DNA of 31,652 nt from DAISWO01 sp036826295 (GTDB taxonomy: Bacteria; Patescibacteriota; Saccharimonadia; Saccharimonadales; JAGQNJ01): the NCBI GenBank assembly GCA_036826295.1, contig DAISWO010000007.1, forward strand, positions 1 to 31,652. Reading direction: 5' to 3'. Positions within the stretch are counted from its first letter, which is position 1. Every line of letters begins with the position of its first letter. The notes beneath the pieces are model-generated. The model was not told the origin of the DNA, did not search any database, and saw only the letters and a list, made by a program, of their open reading frames with translations. This document shows positions 8,630 to 16,445 of the stretch, piece by piece. Position numbers and translations under genes: made by a program.

Positions 8630-9691
8630 ATGGAAAACTCATATTTTTACAAAGACAAACCGTTATTCGGATTAGACATTGGATTTAACAGTGTTAAGGT
8701 CATGCAGCTAGAGAAACACAATGATATTCACCGTGTCGTCGGATATGGCGTAGCAACGTTCAAAGATGAAGCGATCAATAAAGGGATGATTGTCGATCAT
8801 GAAGCAGTCGCCAAGGCAATACAACAATTATTCGAGAAAGATCTTGTTGGTGAGATAACTACTAAAAGAGTAGCATTCTCTGTGCCTGCCGCTCGTACAT
8901 TTAGCAGAATATTGCATCTTCCAAAACTTGAAAAAAAAGATCTGTTTGAAGCCGTAAAGCTAGAAGCCGAACAGTACATACCTGTGCCAATCACTGATCT
9001 GTACTTAGACTTTACGATTATTCGCAAAACTGATAAGAATATCGACGTGCTCGCTGTCGCGGTGCCCAAAAAGATTGTGGACTCATACTTGCAGCTCGCT
9101 AGAATGCTGGGGTTAGAAGCTATTGTCATGGAGACAACTACCGGCTCCACAGACAGACTGTTCCGCTACACTGATCAACACAATGTGCCGTCTGTGTTAA
9201 TAGATTTCGGATCAGTATCAGCTGACATTACAGTTTACGATAATTATATGGCAGTTACAGGAACCGTACCTGGGGGCGGGGACGATTTCACTAATCTGAT
9301 AGCGAGTAAACTTCATGTCACGAAAGACGAGGCTCACTTAATTAAGGTCAAGTATGGCCTTGGTGCTAGCAAAAAACAGTCTGAGATAATTAGCGCCGTA
9401 ACTCCAACCCTTAATCAAACACTAAAAGAAATAAAAAGGATGATTCGATATTATGAAGAACGTAGCGAATCAACCAAAAAAATTGAACAAGTAGTTACGT
9501 TTGGTGGCGGAGCCAATGTACCGGGTCTTAGCGAATATTTAATTAACGCTTTAAGAATACCTGTCCGAGCGTGCGATCCATGGAACCACATTGTCTTCAA
9601 GCATATTAAAGAACCAAATGGAGCCGAAAGGTCAATGTATATCACAGCTGCTAGCTTAGGCCTGATTAACCCAAGGGGAATATTCACATGA
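8630..9691 (+). CDS. pilM: Type IV pilus assembly protein PilM
   Basis: Cytoplasmic actin-like ATPase that binds the N-terminal tail of PilN and links the pilus ATPases to the inner-membrane alignment complex. At 353 residues it matches the family. Actin-fold phosphate loops are visible: GLDIGFNSVKV (about 14-24) and LIDFGSVSADITVYD (about 190), with the adenosine-type motif TFGGGANVPGL near 298. It overlaps pilN by ATGA (9688-9691), the start of a coupled pilM-pilN-pilO series. Confidence 0.94.
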   Translation: MENSYFYKDKPLFGLDIGFNSVKVMQLEKHNDIHRVVGYGVATFKDEAINKGMIVDHEAVAKAIQQLFEKDLVGEITTKRVAFSVPAARTFSRILHLPKLEKKDLFEAVKLEAEQYIPVPITDLYLDFTIIRKTDKNIDVLAVAVPKKIVDSYLQLARMLGLEAIVMETTTGSTDRLFRYTDQHNVPSVLIDFGSVSADITVYDNYMAVTGTVPGGGDDFTNLIASKLHVTKDEAHLIKVKYGLGASKKQSEIISAVTPTLNQTLKEIKRMIRYYEERSESTKKIEQVVTFGGGANVPGLSEYLINALRIPVRACDPWNHIVFKHIKEPNGAERSMYITAASLGLINPRGIFT

Positions 9692-10305
9692 TCAATTTAC
9701 TGCCCTTGGACCAAAAAAACGAAATAATTTACGCACGAAAAAATACTCTACTACTGAAATGGAGCATGTTAATGTTGCTTGCGATATTTATCGCCATTGG
9801 ACTAATTGCAGCCGGAAATTTATACATAAAATCATCTCAAGCTGACTATAATAATCAAATAGCGAGCATCACAAAGACCCTTGAATCAGAAGACTTGGCT
9901 CAAACCGAGCAAAAAATCACAGAATTATCAAATAACGTAACTTTAATCCAAAAAGTACTAGAAAATACGATTTTATTCTCAAAACTATTGAAACAAGCCG
10001 GAGCCGCTATGCCTCCCGACACAGTCTTGTCTAACTTAGAGATCTCAAAAGTAGAAGGTGGGATTGATCTAACGGCTGAGGCGAAGGACTATAAATCCGC
10101 AACTCAGATCCAAGTCAATTTAGCTGATCCAGACAATAAAGTGTTTGAAGAAGTAGATATACTATCGATAAACTGCGGAAATCCGTCGGAGTCTGGATAC
10201 CCTTGCACTGTAAACTTGAGGGCTCTATTCGGGGATAATAGTCCATATCTATTCATTTCAAAATCCGATACTAATAGTTCAAGGACAAATAAAGATGAGC
10301 AGTAA
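9688..10305 (+). CDS. pilN: Type IV pilus assembly protein PilN
   Basis: Bitopic inner-membrane protein of the PilMNO alignment complex. The N-terminal MINLLPLDQK is the conserved PilM-binding tail (consensus INLLP), followed by one membrane helix (about 24-46), a coiled-coil stretch (about 48-95) and a small ferredoxin-like periplasmic domain with two cysteines (about 162-170). Its 205 residues fit the family. It starts within the pilM stop (ATGA) and overlaps pilO by 11 nt. Confidence 0.92.
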   Translation: MINLLPLDQKNEIIYARKNTLLLKWSMLMLLAIFIAIGLIAAGNLYIKSSQADYNNQIASITKTLESEDLAQTEQKITELSNNVTLIQKVLENTILFSKLLKQAGAAMPPDTVLSNLEISKVEGGIDLTAEAKDYKSATQIQVNLADPDNKVFEEVDILSINCGNPSESGYPCTVNLRALFGDNSPYLFISKSDTNSSRTNKDEQ

Positions 10306-10960
10306 GAAAGTATTCTGGGCGATGTGCGGATTGTTTTCTATTCTAGTAGTCGGTTTCTTTGCGTCAATTGTATATGGTAATTCTGTGTTAAAAAATAGTG
10401 CCGGAGATTTACTTGATCTAAAAATTAAAAATCGAATTCTAAATGAACAACAAACAGCTCTAGCAAAAGCAAAAAACGACCTAGAGAAATACAAAGATTT
10501 TGATACGATCGCAAAAACAGTTGTTCCTCAGGATAAAGATCAAGCAAAAGCAGTTAGAGAGATTATAAAGATTGCGAGTCAGAGTGGTATTGAAATTGAA
10601 AGTTTTGCCTTCCCCGCTTCCGACTTAGGCAGTAGCGCATCTGGTGCACCAAAAGCGAACCAAAATCCCGACGCACCAAAATCTGCCAACGAAAAGAATA
10701 CCTCAGTAGCTAAATCTCCAGTGACCCAAGCGGTTCCGGTACCTGGCGTTTCTGGAGTATATTCGTTAGAGATGAGCATTATTCAAGGTGGGGCCGACGA
10801 CGCAGCTACGGCTACATTCACGCAACTCATAACATTCTTAAAACTGCTAGAAAATAACCGTAGAACCGCTCAAGTTACTCAAATAAGAATCGACCCAGTA
10901 GGCAATAGCCCCTATCTTCAATTTACTTTAACCATTAATATATTTGTAAAGCCACAATGA
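10295..10960 (+). CDS. pilO: Type IV pilus assembly protein PilO
   Basis: Inner-membrane partner of PilN. It has a single N-terminal membrane helix (about 8-27), then a coiled coil (about 40-68) and a C-terminal ferredoxin-like domain (about 150-220), separated by a low-complexity Ser/Ala/Pro/Asn linker (about 105-148) that is longer than usual. Length is 221. The start lies inside pilN, and the stop overlaps the next gene by ATGA (10957-10960). Assigned by position and topology more than by conserved residues, since PilO is weakly conserved. Confidence 0.85.
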   Translation: MSSKKVFWAMCGLFSILVVGFFASIVYGNSVLKNSAGDLLDLKIKNRILNEQQTALAKAKNDLEKYKDFDTIAKTVVPQDKDQAKAVREIIKIASQSGIEIESFAFPASDLGSSASGAPKANQNPDAPKSANEKNTSVAKSPVTQAVPVPGVSGVYSLEMSIIQGGADDAATATFTQLITFLKLLENNRRTAQVTQIRIDPVGNSPYLQFTLTINIFVKPQ

Positions 10961-11256
10961 AATTAGATAACTCACAAATACCAGTATTATTGTCCAAACT
11001 AAGAGAAACTATAAAACCATATATTGGATTTGCATTTGTAGTCGTAATTCTAGGTATGTATGGGCTAGTTATTTGGCAGATCCGCTCCTACGTTACACAA
11101 GAACCTTCCGAGATTATTATTGCAGAAAAGCTCAATAGCATTAATGTTCCTAAGATAGATGAAGATGCGATCAGGCGAATAACTCAACTAGAGGACAGCA
11201 ATGTTCAAGTAAAGGCTTTGTTTGAGAATGCTCGCCAAAACCCGTTTACTGAGTAA
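10957..11256 (+). CDS. Small single-pass membrane protein, last gene of the pilus operon
   Basis: 99-residue protein with a basic N-terminus, one membrane helix (about 22-43) and an acidic, charged extracytoplasmic tail with no cysteine. I do not recognise the family. Its position directly after pilO, coupled by an ATGA overlap, suggests an accessory of the PilMNO complex. In other bacteria the PilP lipoprotein occupies this place, but there is no lipobox and no clear similarity. Its stop is 7 bp from the stop of the convergent gene, leaving no room for a terminator. Confidence 0.7.
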   Translation: MKLDNSQIPVLLSKLRETIKPYIGFAFVVVILGMYGLVIWQIRSYVTQEPSEIIIAEKLNSINVPKIDEDAIRRITQLEDSNVQVKALFENARQNPFTE

Positions 11257-11263
11257 AAAACGA

Positions 11264-11860
11264 TTAGTTTCCGTAATGCTTTAGATTCTCTTCGTGTGCA
11301 TTAATAATAACTTTTGATGCAACAAAAGGGTTTGGGACATAGTTGAATGTATAATTTTGCTGTTCTCCCGCCGTCTCAATAATCAAAGTACCGTAGTTAA
11401 AAGCTCGTGCAAGAAAAGTTTTTTGAGCTACAGAAACATCTTGGGTGTCGCCAATACTAAGCTGGGAGACTTTTCGGTGAAATAGTGAAATGTTGACAAC
11501 CTGAGCAATTTTCTCATTAGTTATGAATATGACATTATGTTTATAAAGATAGCCATTAATGTAGCTGACTACAATGACAAAAACCGACAACAAGAAACCA
11601 AAAAAAACGACTATAGATTCGTAACCCTCTAATCCAATCTCTGAGAAAAATCCACTAGAAGCTAATGCAGTCACGACGGCAAAGATTGTCACAGCAATAA
11701 ATCCACCAATGATATAAATAAATGATAGTCCAATAGGGTGCTTTCTGATCTCTAGTAACAACTTTTCGTCTGGATCAAATTCAATTAATTTGAAATAAAG
11801 TCGACCAAAACTCGATAGATGTTTCAAGCCTTGTTTATCTGGTTCGGTACTTTCTTCCAT
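11264..11860 (-). CDS. Membrane-anchored PH-domain (YdbS/DUF304-like) protein
   Basis: 198-residue protein with two closely spaced membrane helices (about 44-67 and 82-104) followed by a bacterial PH-like domain (about 110-195). The VIFITNEKIAQV and VSQLSIGDTQDV stretches and the FNYGTLIIET strand match the DUF304/bPH2 pattern. The function of these proteins is generally unknown. It follows ruvB on the same strand; its own extended -10 box sits inside the end of ruvB, so it may be transcribed separately. Confidence 0.75.
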   Translation of the reverse strand: MEESTEPDKQGLKHLSSFGRLYFKLIEFDPDEKLLLEIRKHPIGLSFIYIIGGFIAVTIFAVVTALASSGFFSEIGLEGYESIVVFFGFLLSVFVIVVSYINGYLYKHNVIFITNEKIAQVVNISLFHRKVSQLSIGDTQDVSVAQKTFLARAFNYGTLIIETAGEQQNYTFNYVPNPFVASKVIINAHEENLKHYGN

Positions 11861-11873
11861 AGCTGATAGAGCA

Positions 11874-11882
11874 ATTATATCA
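11874..11882 (-). promoter_or_regulatory. Extended -10 for the PH-domain gene, inside ruvB
   Basis: The minus strand reads TGATATAAT (TG-N-TATAAT), overlapping the ruvB stop codon and lying 13 nt before the ATG at 11860. Confidence 0.5.
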
Positions 11883-12906
11883 GTTTCTGTTGATCATCAG
11901 ATAGTTTAACGGTTCTTCCGAGATGCTTATGAGCTTTCGGCGTAGTTTTTCGCCCTCTCGGAGTTCTCTCTAGTAATCCTATCTGCATTAAATATGGCTC
12001 ATGAAAGTCTTCGATAGTGGTTCTTTCTTCGCTAGTTAATGCAGCTAAAGTCTCAAGACCCACAGGACCACCATTATAATTATCGATTACAGCAAGTAGT
12101 AGCCTTCTGTCTGACGGATCGAGACCCAGCTCATCTATTTCAAGCAACTCTAGCGCCTTAAGGCTTAGTGGATTGTCAATAATCCCGTCACCATTAACGT
12201 CAGCATAATCACGAACGCGTTTCAGCAACCTGTTAGCAATACGCGGCGTCAGGCGCGCCCTCTTTGCTAGTTCTACAGCAGCAGGTTCGTCTATTTTAAC
12301 CCCTAGTATTCCAGCGGAACGCTTTATTATCTTGGCAATTTCCTCTGGTGTATAAAATTCTAGTCTATGAATCATGCCAAACCTGTCGCGCAGTGGCGCT
12401 GCTAATGCACCAGTCCTAGTGGTAGCACCAATAATCGTAAACTTCGGCAAATCAAGGCGTAGACTCTTGGCGCTCGGCCCTTTGCCTAGCATAATATCTA
12501 GCTTGAAATCTTCCATCGCGCTATAAAGCACTTCCTCGACCGATCGATGCAGTCTATGTATCTCGTCAATAAATAATATATCCCCGTCTTGCAAATTCGT
12601 CAGTAGGCTTGCTAAATCCCCTGCCCGCTCAATTGCTGGCCCGCTAGTGATTCTAATCTGCGCACCCATTTCATTAGCAATGACACTCGCAAGAGTTGTT
12701 TTACCGAGCCCTGGCGGCCCATACAGTAGCACATGGTCAACCGGTTCCCCGCGTTTTTTTGCCGCATCAATAGATAATTGTAGGTTTTTCTTTATCCGCT
12801 CTTGGCCAATATAATTAGCAAAATCTTTCGGACGCAGTGTGACCTCGAGCTCTTGCTCGTCTTTATTATCCGGTTCATCTGGTTGTGTTATCCGCTCAAT
12901 TGCCAT
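11875..12906 (-). CDS. ruvB: Holliday junction DNA helicase RuvB
   Basis: Hexameric AAA+ motor that drives branch migration of Holliday junctions with RuvA. Walker A GPPGLGKT lies at 63-70, Walker B DILFIDEIHRL near 110, sensor 1 region IIGATTRTG near 160, an arginine finger region LRDRFGMIHRLEFY, and a C-terminal winged-helix domain ending in GLLERTPRGR. Its 343 residues are standard. The ATG shares its first base with the last base of the ruvA stop (TAATG), so translation is coupled. Confidence 0.98.
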   Translation of the reverse strand: MAIERITQPDEPDNKDEQELEVTLRPKDFANYIGQERIKKNLQLSIDAAKKRGEPVDHVLLYGPPGLGKTTLASVIANEMGAQIRITSGPAIERAGDLASLLTNLQDGDILFIDEIHRLHRSVEEVLYSAMEDFKLDIMLGKGPSAKSLRLDLPKFTIIGATTRTGALAAPLRDRFGMIHRLEFYTPEEIAKIIKRSAGILGVKIDEPAAVELAKRARLTPRIANRLLKRVRDYADVNGDGIIDNPLSLKALELLEIDELGLDPSDRRLLLAVIDNYNGGPVGLETLAALTSEERTTIEDFHEPYLMQIGLLERTPRGRKTTPKAHKHLGRTVKLSDDQQKLI

Positions 12907-13487
12907 TATCGAACGCCTTTCAGGGCTTGTTTGATTCTCTCTTCAGTCGAGAGGTCTTTGTCGATGTTTTGCAGTGCTAGTTGTGCATCTATTTCTTGGT
13001 AGCCTAGTGCAACAAGTGCCTGCACGGCTTCATCGCTTTGATTTACACTGCCACGATTTATTATGTCGTCAGCGCCCGTCCCTGCCACGATGCCAACTTT
13101 ATCACGTAGTTCTACAACTATTTGCTCGGCAGCGCGTTTACCCACGCCTTTGGCGGTCTGAAGTGTCTTTACTTCGCCGGCGGCAATTGCCGATCGTACA
13201 TAATCCCCAGATCCTATGTCTAATACTGCCAATGCTACCTTTGGACCAACATTCTTAACACTCAGTAGTTGTTCAAAAAGCTGTTTTGTCTCGATTCTGC
13301 TAAATCCGAATAGGTCATGTGATGCTTCGCGGATATGCTCATAAACATACAGTTTTGCTTTTTCATCCAGCGCTAACTTTGCATAATCGTCTACAGTTAC
13401 TAGCAGCCCATAACCAACCCCATTTACATCTACAACTATAGAATCGGTAAACTTTTCACTCACTATGCCGCTCAATGTAGATATCAT
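12906..13487 (-). CDS. ruvA: Holliday junction binding protein RuvA
   Basis: Tetrameric junction-binding subunit that loads RuvB. The OB-fold start (MISTLSGIVSEK) is followed by the tandem helix-hairpin-helix region (LLSVKNVGPKVALAVL and TAKGVGKRAAEQIVVELRDK) and a C-terminal domain III (ALVALGYQEIDAQLAL) that contacts RuvB. Length is 193. It lies 11 nt downstream of ruvC and overlaps ruvB by one base, forming a ruvC-ruvA-ruvB operon. Confidence 0.97.
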   Translation of the reverse strand: MISTLSGIVSEKFTDSIVVDVNGVGYGLLVTVDDYAKLALDEKAKLYVYEHIREASHDLFGFSRIETKQLFEQLLSVKNVGPKVALAVLDIGSGDYVRSAIAAGEVKTLQTAKGVGKRAAEQIVVELRDKVGIVAGTGADDIINRGSVNQSDEAVQALVALGYQEIDAQLALQNIDKDLSTEERIKQALKGVR

Positions 13488-13498
13488 ACTTAAGACTA

Positions 13499-13969
13499 TT
13501 ATCGCATATTCATGCTACAACAGATAGCCGCCGCTAAGGCGTCAGCAGCATCATCTGGTTTTGGTATACTCTTTAGCTTTAGTATGGTTCGGACCATCTC
13601 TTGAATCTGGGCTTTTTCAGCCTTACCATATCCTGTCAGCGCCTGTTTTATTTGTTGAGGAGTATATTCGTATAGTTCCATTTTGTTTTGTTTTCCTAGC
13701 AACAATACAACTCCCCTTGCTTGACTTACGCTCATCGCGGTCGTAACGTTTTGCGAAAAAAACAACTTTTCTACCGCCATGACTGTCGGCCTGCAATCAT
13801 TAATTATCTCGCTCAACTCATCAAATATAGTCTCTAGCCTAACCGAGTCTTCTTCGTGAACAGGTGTTTTTATAACTCCCGCATCGACTAGACTCATGGA
13901 GTTTTTCTCTACATCAATAACACCAAATCCCAAAATTCCCGTTCCTGGATCAATGCCTAATATTCTCAT
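13499..13969 (-). CDS. ruvC: Holliday junction resolvase RuvC
   Basis: Dimeric endonuclease that cuts Holliday junctions. The first acidic residue is in MRILGIDPGTG, then AVEKLFF, and the final pair is in PDDAADALAAAIC. The start chosen is the ATG at 13969, giving 156 residues. An upstream in-frame TTG at 13987 would add six residues and has no SD sequence. The AAGGAG before the ATG touches it directly, too close for normal SD use, while an extended -10 (TGATATTAT) ends 8 nt before it, so leaderless initiation is likely. Confidence 0.95.
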   Translation of the reverse strand: MRILGIDPGTGILGFGVIDVEKNSMSLVDAGVIKTPVHEEDSVRLETIFDELSEIINDCRPTVMAVEKLFFSQNVTTAMSVSQARGVVLLLGKQNKMELYEYTPQQIKQALTGYGKAEKAQIQEMVRTILKLKSIPKPDDAADALAAAICCSMNMR

Positions 13970-13977
13970 CTCCTTAG

Positions 13978-13986
13978 ATAATATCA
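13978..13986 (-). promoter_or_regulatory. Extended -10 of ruvCAB
   Basis: The minus strand reads TGATATTAT (TG-N-TATTAT), ending 8 nt before the ruvC ATG. A start near the ATG is implied. No clear -35 is visible. Confidence 0.5.
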
Positions 13987-14026
13987 AACAATAGTGCTAA
14001 GCAGTTGATAACCACCGATTAATACT

Positions 14027-15649
14027 CTAGGATTTATTCCGTATTTTATTCAAGTATTTCTTAAACTCTGATCTGTATTCGTAGACTCCGTAGCCTAATA
14101 GCCCAGCACCTACAATCACCAAAGCGCTATTGCTGACAGGATTTGCTGTCGCTGTAGCCACACTCTCTAAGCCTCCGGCAGTGTTTACGCCTGCGACTTT
14201 TCGGCAACGATTAGTGTCTTTATTCCTGACAGAACCTTCTTCGCAAGGCTTAAGCAAGCTTCCTGCCTCAATTTTTTTACATCTATTTGTTTCAGGGTTC
14301 CTAAATTGATCCGAAGCACATGGTTTTAACGATGAAGATAACACTGCAATTTTCTTGCATCTGTTAGTCTCTGGGTTCCTAAATTGATCACTTGCACAAG
14401 CCTGTAAATTACTAGAAGAGGTGTCTTTTAGTCGACACCTATTAGTTTCCACACTACGGTACTGATTAGAATTACATGGTTGTAGGCTAGATGATGCCAC
14501 AATATTCTTACAGCGATTCGTTTCGGGGTTTCGGAACTTTCCGGGCGGACATGGTGTTACACCACCCTTCCCGCCAGTATCAATAAATAACTGAGTCGGT
14601 CCAAGGTTGGGTTCACCAGGCGTAATTCTATCGGTCTTTACCCATCGCCCATCAACAAGCGCCCAACTTTCGTCTTCGCCGATTGAGCTATATGAATCAC
14701 TAGTATGCATTACATCGCCAGCTGGGTTTAATGCCCTAGCAGAGCTAGAAGTATTACTGAGTGTTAGGTTAGTTTGTGATGAATTCAATGCTAAGAAAGA
14801 CTTTGCGCGAATTTGTACAGTCGGCAAGGTGTAGGAATAATTAAAGTCCAATCCCGTTTGAATTTTATATCCTTGCAAATCTACATCTACATCATTTGGG
14901 TTATACAATTCCACAAACTCATCTTCGCTATCTGTTTGTGGACTAGCAGGATTGGGTAATAACTCACTAATCGTTATTGGTAGATAGGTTTCTGTTTGAG
15001 GATCGGGGTCAGGCGATGGATCCGGATCGCTATCGCCAGTCGGCGCAGGGTCGACCTCAGGAAGTGGCGTCTGTCCGGTTAAGCTAAAGTCCAAGGCATT
15101 ATTGTCAGTGTCAATTGGATGGCCATCGTTATTAAAGGCCCGCTTAATGCTATCCCCGTTTACGGGGATTATAGTTTGTGCGGTTTCAAAACATTTTGCA
15201 TTCGAGCTAGCACTACCCCAACCAACTAAATCTTGGACTGTAGCAGCAGATTGGTCTGCTGTAATTTGCTTCAGCCTTAATGATCCGCCGACATTATCAT
15301 TAAGACTAGTTTCAAAAACTACCCTTCCCCTTGGTTGAACAACTCCAGTTAAACTATCCTTTCTAACATTTGAGCTAGGGTCGACTGTAGCCCAATCAGG
15401 CGAACTACAATCTGATAACAATAGTGTAGAGCCAACTTTGGCGTAGTCTAAAGACCAACCAACCAAGTTTATCGGATTAGGGCCATCATTAAAGAGTTCG
15501 ACAAATTGTGTTGGCTGACCAGTGATAGCACCACCTAGTTTAACCTCGGTAATCAACATCCTTTCAGTCAAGGCCTTCGCGGGTAAAAATGGAACACTCA
15601 ACAATGACAAAATTGTCAGCATTATTACTCGACTTAAAAATATTTTCAT
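14027..15649 (-). CDS. Secreted lamin-tail-domain surface protein with five C-x12-C repeats
   Basis: 540-residue exported protein of unknown function. The signal peptide is about residues 1-26 (hydrophobic run, then AKA). A lamin tail domain (LTD) follows (about 27-150; MLITEVKLGG, FVELFNDGPNPINLVGWSLD), a Pro/Asp linker, and a second LTD (about 225-345; ISELLPNP, EDEFVELYNPNDVDVDLQGY). Five cysteine repeats occupy about 365-486, and a C-terminal membrane helix (about 505-525) ends in a basic tail without LPxTG. The ATG at 15649 was chosen because it begins the signal peptide and lies 6 nt after a promoter -10; an upstream start would add 19 unlikely residues. Bacterial LTDs are usually extracellular. 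Probably a cell-surface or envelope-anchored protein. Confidence 0.82.
   Translation of the reverse strand: MKIFLSRVIMLTILSLLSVPFLPAKALTERMLITEVKLGGAITGQPTQFVELFNDGPNPINLVGWSLDYAKVGSTLLLSDCSSPDWATVDPSSNVRKDSLTGVVQPRGRVVFETSLNDNVGGSLRLKQITADQSAATVQDLVGWGSASSNAKCFETAQTIIPVNGDSIKRAFNNDGHPIDTDNNALDFSLTGQTPLPEVDPAPTGDSDPDPSPDPDPQTETYLPITISELLPNPASPQTDSEDEFVELYNPNDVDVDLQGYKIQTGLDFNYSYTLPTVQIRAKSFLALNSSQTNLTLSNTSSSARALNPAGDVMHTSDSYSSIGEDESWALVDGRWVKTDRITPGEPNLGPTQLFIDTGGKGGVTPCPPGKFRNPETNRCKNIVASSSLQPCNSNQYRSVETNRCRLKDTSSSNLQACASDQFRNPETNRCKKIAVLSSSLKPCASDQFRNPETNRCKKIEAGSLLKPCEEGSVRNKDTNRCRKVAGVNTAGGLESVATATANPVSNSALVIVGAGLLGYGVYEYRSEFKKYLNKIRNKS
14193..14556 (-). repeat. Five tandem coding repeats, C-x12-C units of the lamin-tail protein
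   Basis: Five copies, spaced about 25 residues apart, share the pattern C-x4-[FYV]-R-[NS]-x-[ED]-T-N-R-C-[KR]. Units 3 and 4 are nearly identical in protein but differ at many synonymous positions in DNA, so the duplication is old and kept by selection on the protein. Each unit has exactly two cysteines, 12 residues apart, suitable for an intra-unit disulfide. Confidence 0.9.
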
Positions 15650-15655
15650 TTTTGA

Positions 15656-15685
15656 TTTATCTTGGTTAACTAAAAATATTGTCAA
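15656..15685 (-). promoter_or_regulatory. Promoter of the lamin-tail gene
   Basis: The minus strand has TTGACA (15685-15680), an 18-bp spacer, GATAAA (15661-15656) as -10, then 6 nt to the ATG at 15649. No SD sequence lies between, so a leaderless message is implied. Confidence 0.6.
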
Positions 15686-15708
15686 CCCATTAACAATGCT
15701 TGTCAAGC

Positions 15709-16422
15709 TTATGCTAAATCGAAGTTGGTATGAGTTTCGGTGACTTCTTCGATGTCTTCAAGAGCTTCCATTAGCCTGATTACCTTGCCTTGTGTCGATT
15801 CATCGTTAATTTCAACCGAGTTATTTGGAATATACGATAGTCCTGCTTCTAGAATTTCGATATTTTGGTTTTGTAAGTTCTCACGGACTTTGGCGAGGTC
15901 TTTCAATGCTGTATAGACGACCGTATCGCCATCCTCTTCTTCGGCATCTTCTGCGCCTGCATCAAGTACTTGCAACAATAGATCTTCGCTCGTTCCTTTA
16001 ATGCGTATTACGCCCTTATGATCAAACTGAAAAGCGACCGCGCCCTTTTCAGCAATATTCCCACCATGTTTAGTAAAAGCCAGTCTGACTTCAGGGTACG
16101 TTCGATTAATATTATCGGTTGCGCACTCAACTAAAATTGCCACCCCGCCCGGTCCATACCCTTCATACAGTACTTCTTGGATTTGAGCACCACCCAGCTT
16201 ACCACTACCTCGGTCAATTGAGCGTTGAATATTAGCGTTCGGCATATTGGCTGCCTTGGCTTTATCAATCGCCAGTCTGAGCGTAAAGTTCATATCAGGA
16301 TCAGCGCCACTACGTGCAGCGATGGCAATCATGTTACCTAGTTTTGTAAACACAGCGCCACGAGCAGCATCTTTAGCGCCTTTTTGTCTTTTGATGGTTG
16401 ACCATTTACTATGTCCTGACAC
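15709..16422 (-). CDS. yebC: YebC/PmpR-family protein
   Basis: Widely conserved 237-residue cytoplasmic protein of the YebC/PmpR family. Members have been described as DNA-binding regulators and as ribosome-associated factors helping translate proline-rich stretches. The signature N-terminus MSGHSKWSTIKRQKGAKDA and the GYGPGGVAILVE motif are present. The start codon is GTG at 16422, clearly set by GGAGGA about 6 nt upstream. It lies 23 nt after comEC on the same strand. In many bacteria yebC sits next to ruvC; here the lamin-tail gene separates them. Confidence 0.96.
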   Translation of the reverse strand: MSGHSKWSTIKRQKGAKDAARGAVFTKLGNMIAIAARSGADPDMNFTLRLAIDKAKAANMPNANIQRSIDRGSGKLGGAQIQEVLYEGYGPGGVAILVECATDNINRTYPEVRLAFTKHGGNIAEKGAVAFQFDHKGVIRIKGTSEDLLLQVLDAGAEDAEEEDGDTVVYTALKDLAKVRENLQNQNIEILEAGLSYIPNNSVEINDESTQGKVIRLMEALEDIEEVTETHTNFDLA

Positions 16423-16445
16423 TATAATCCTCCAACGATTGACTA

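Noticed and set aside
14027..15649. Sortase substrate signal in the lamin-tail protein
   Set aside because: The C-terminus has a membrane helix and basic tail but no LPxTG-like motif before the helix.
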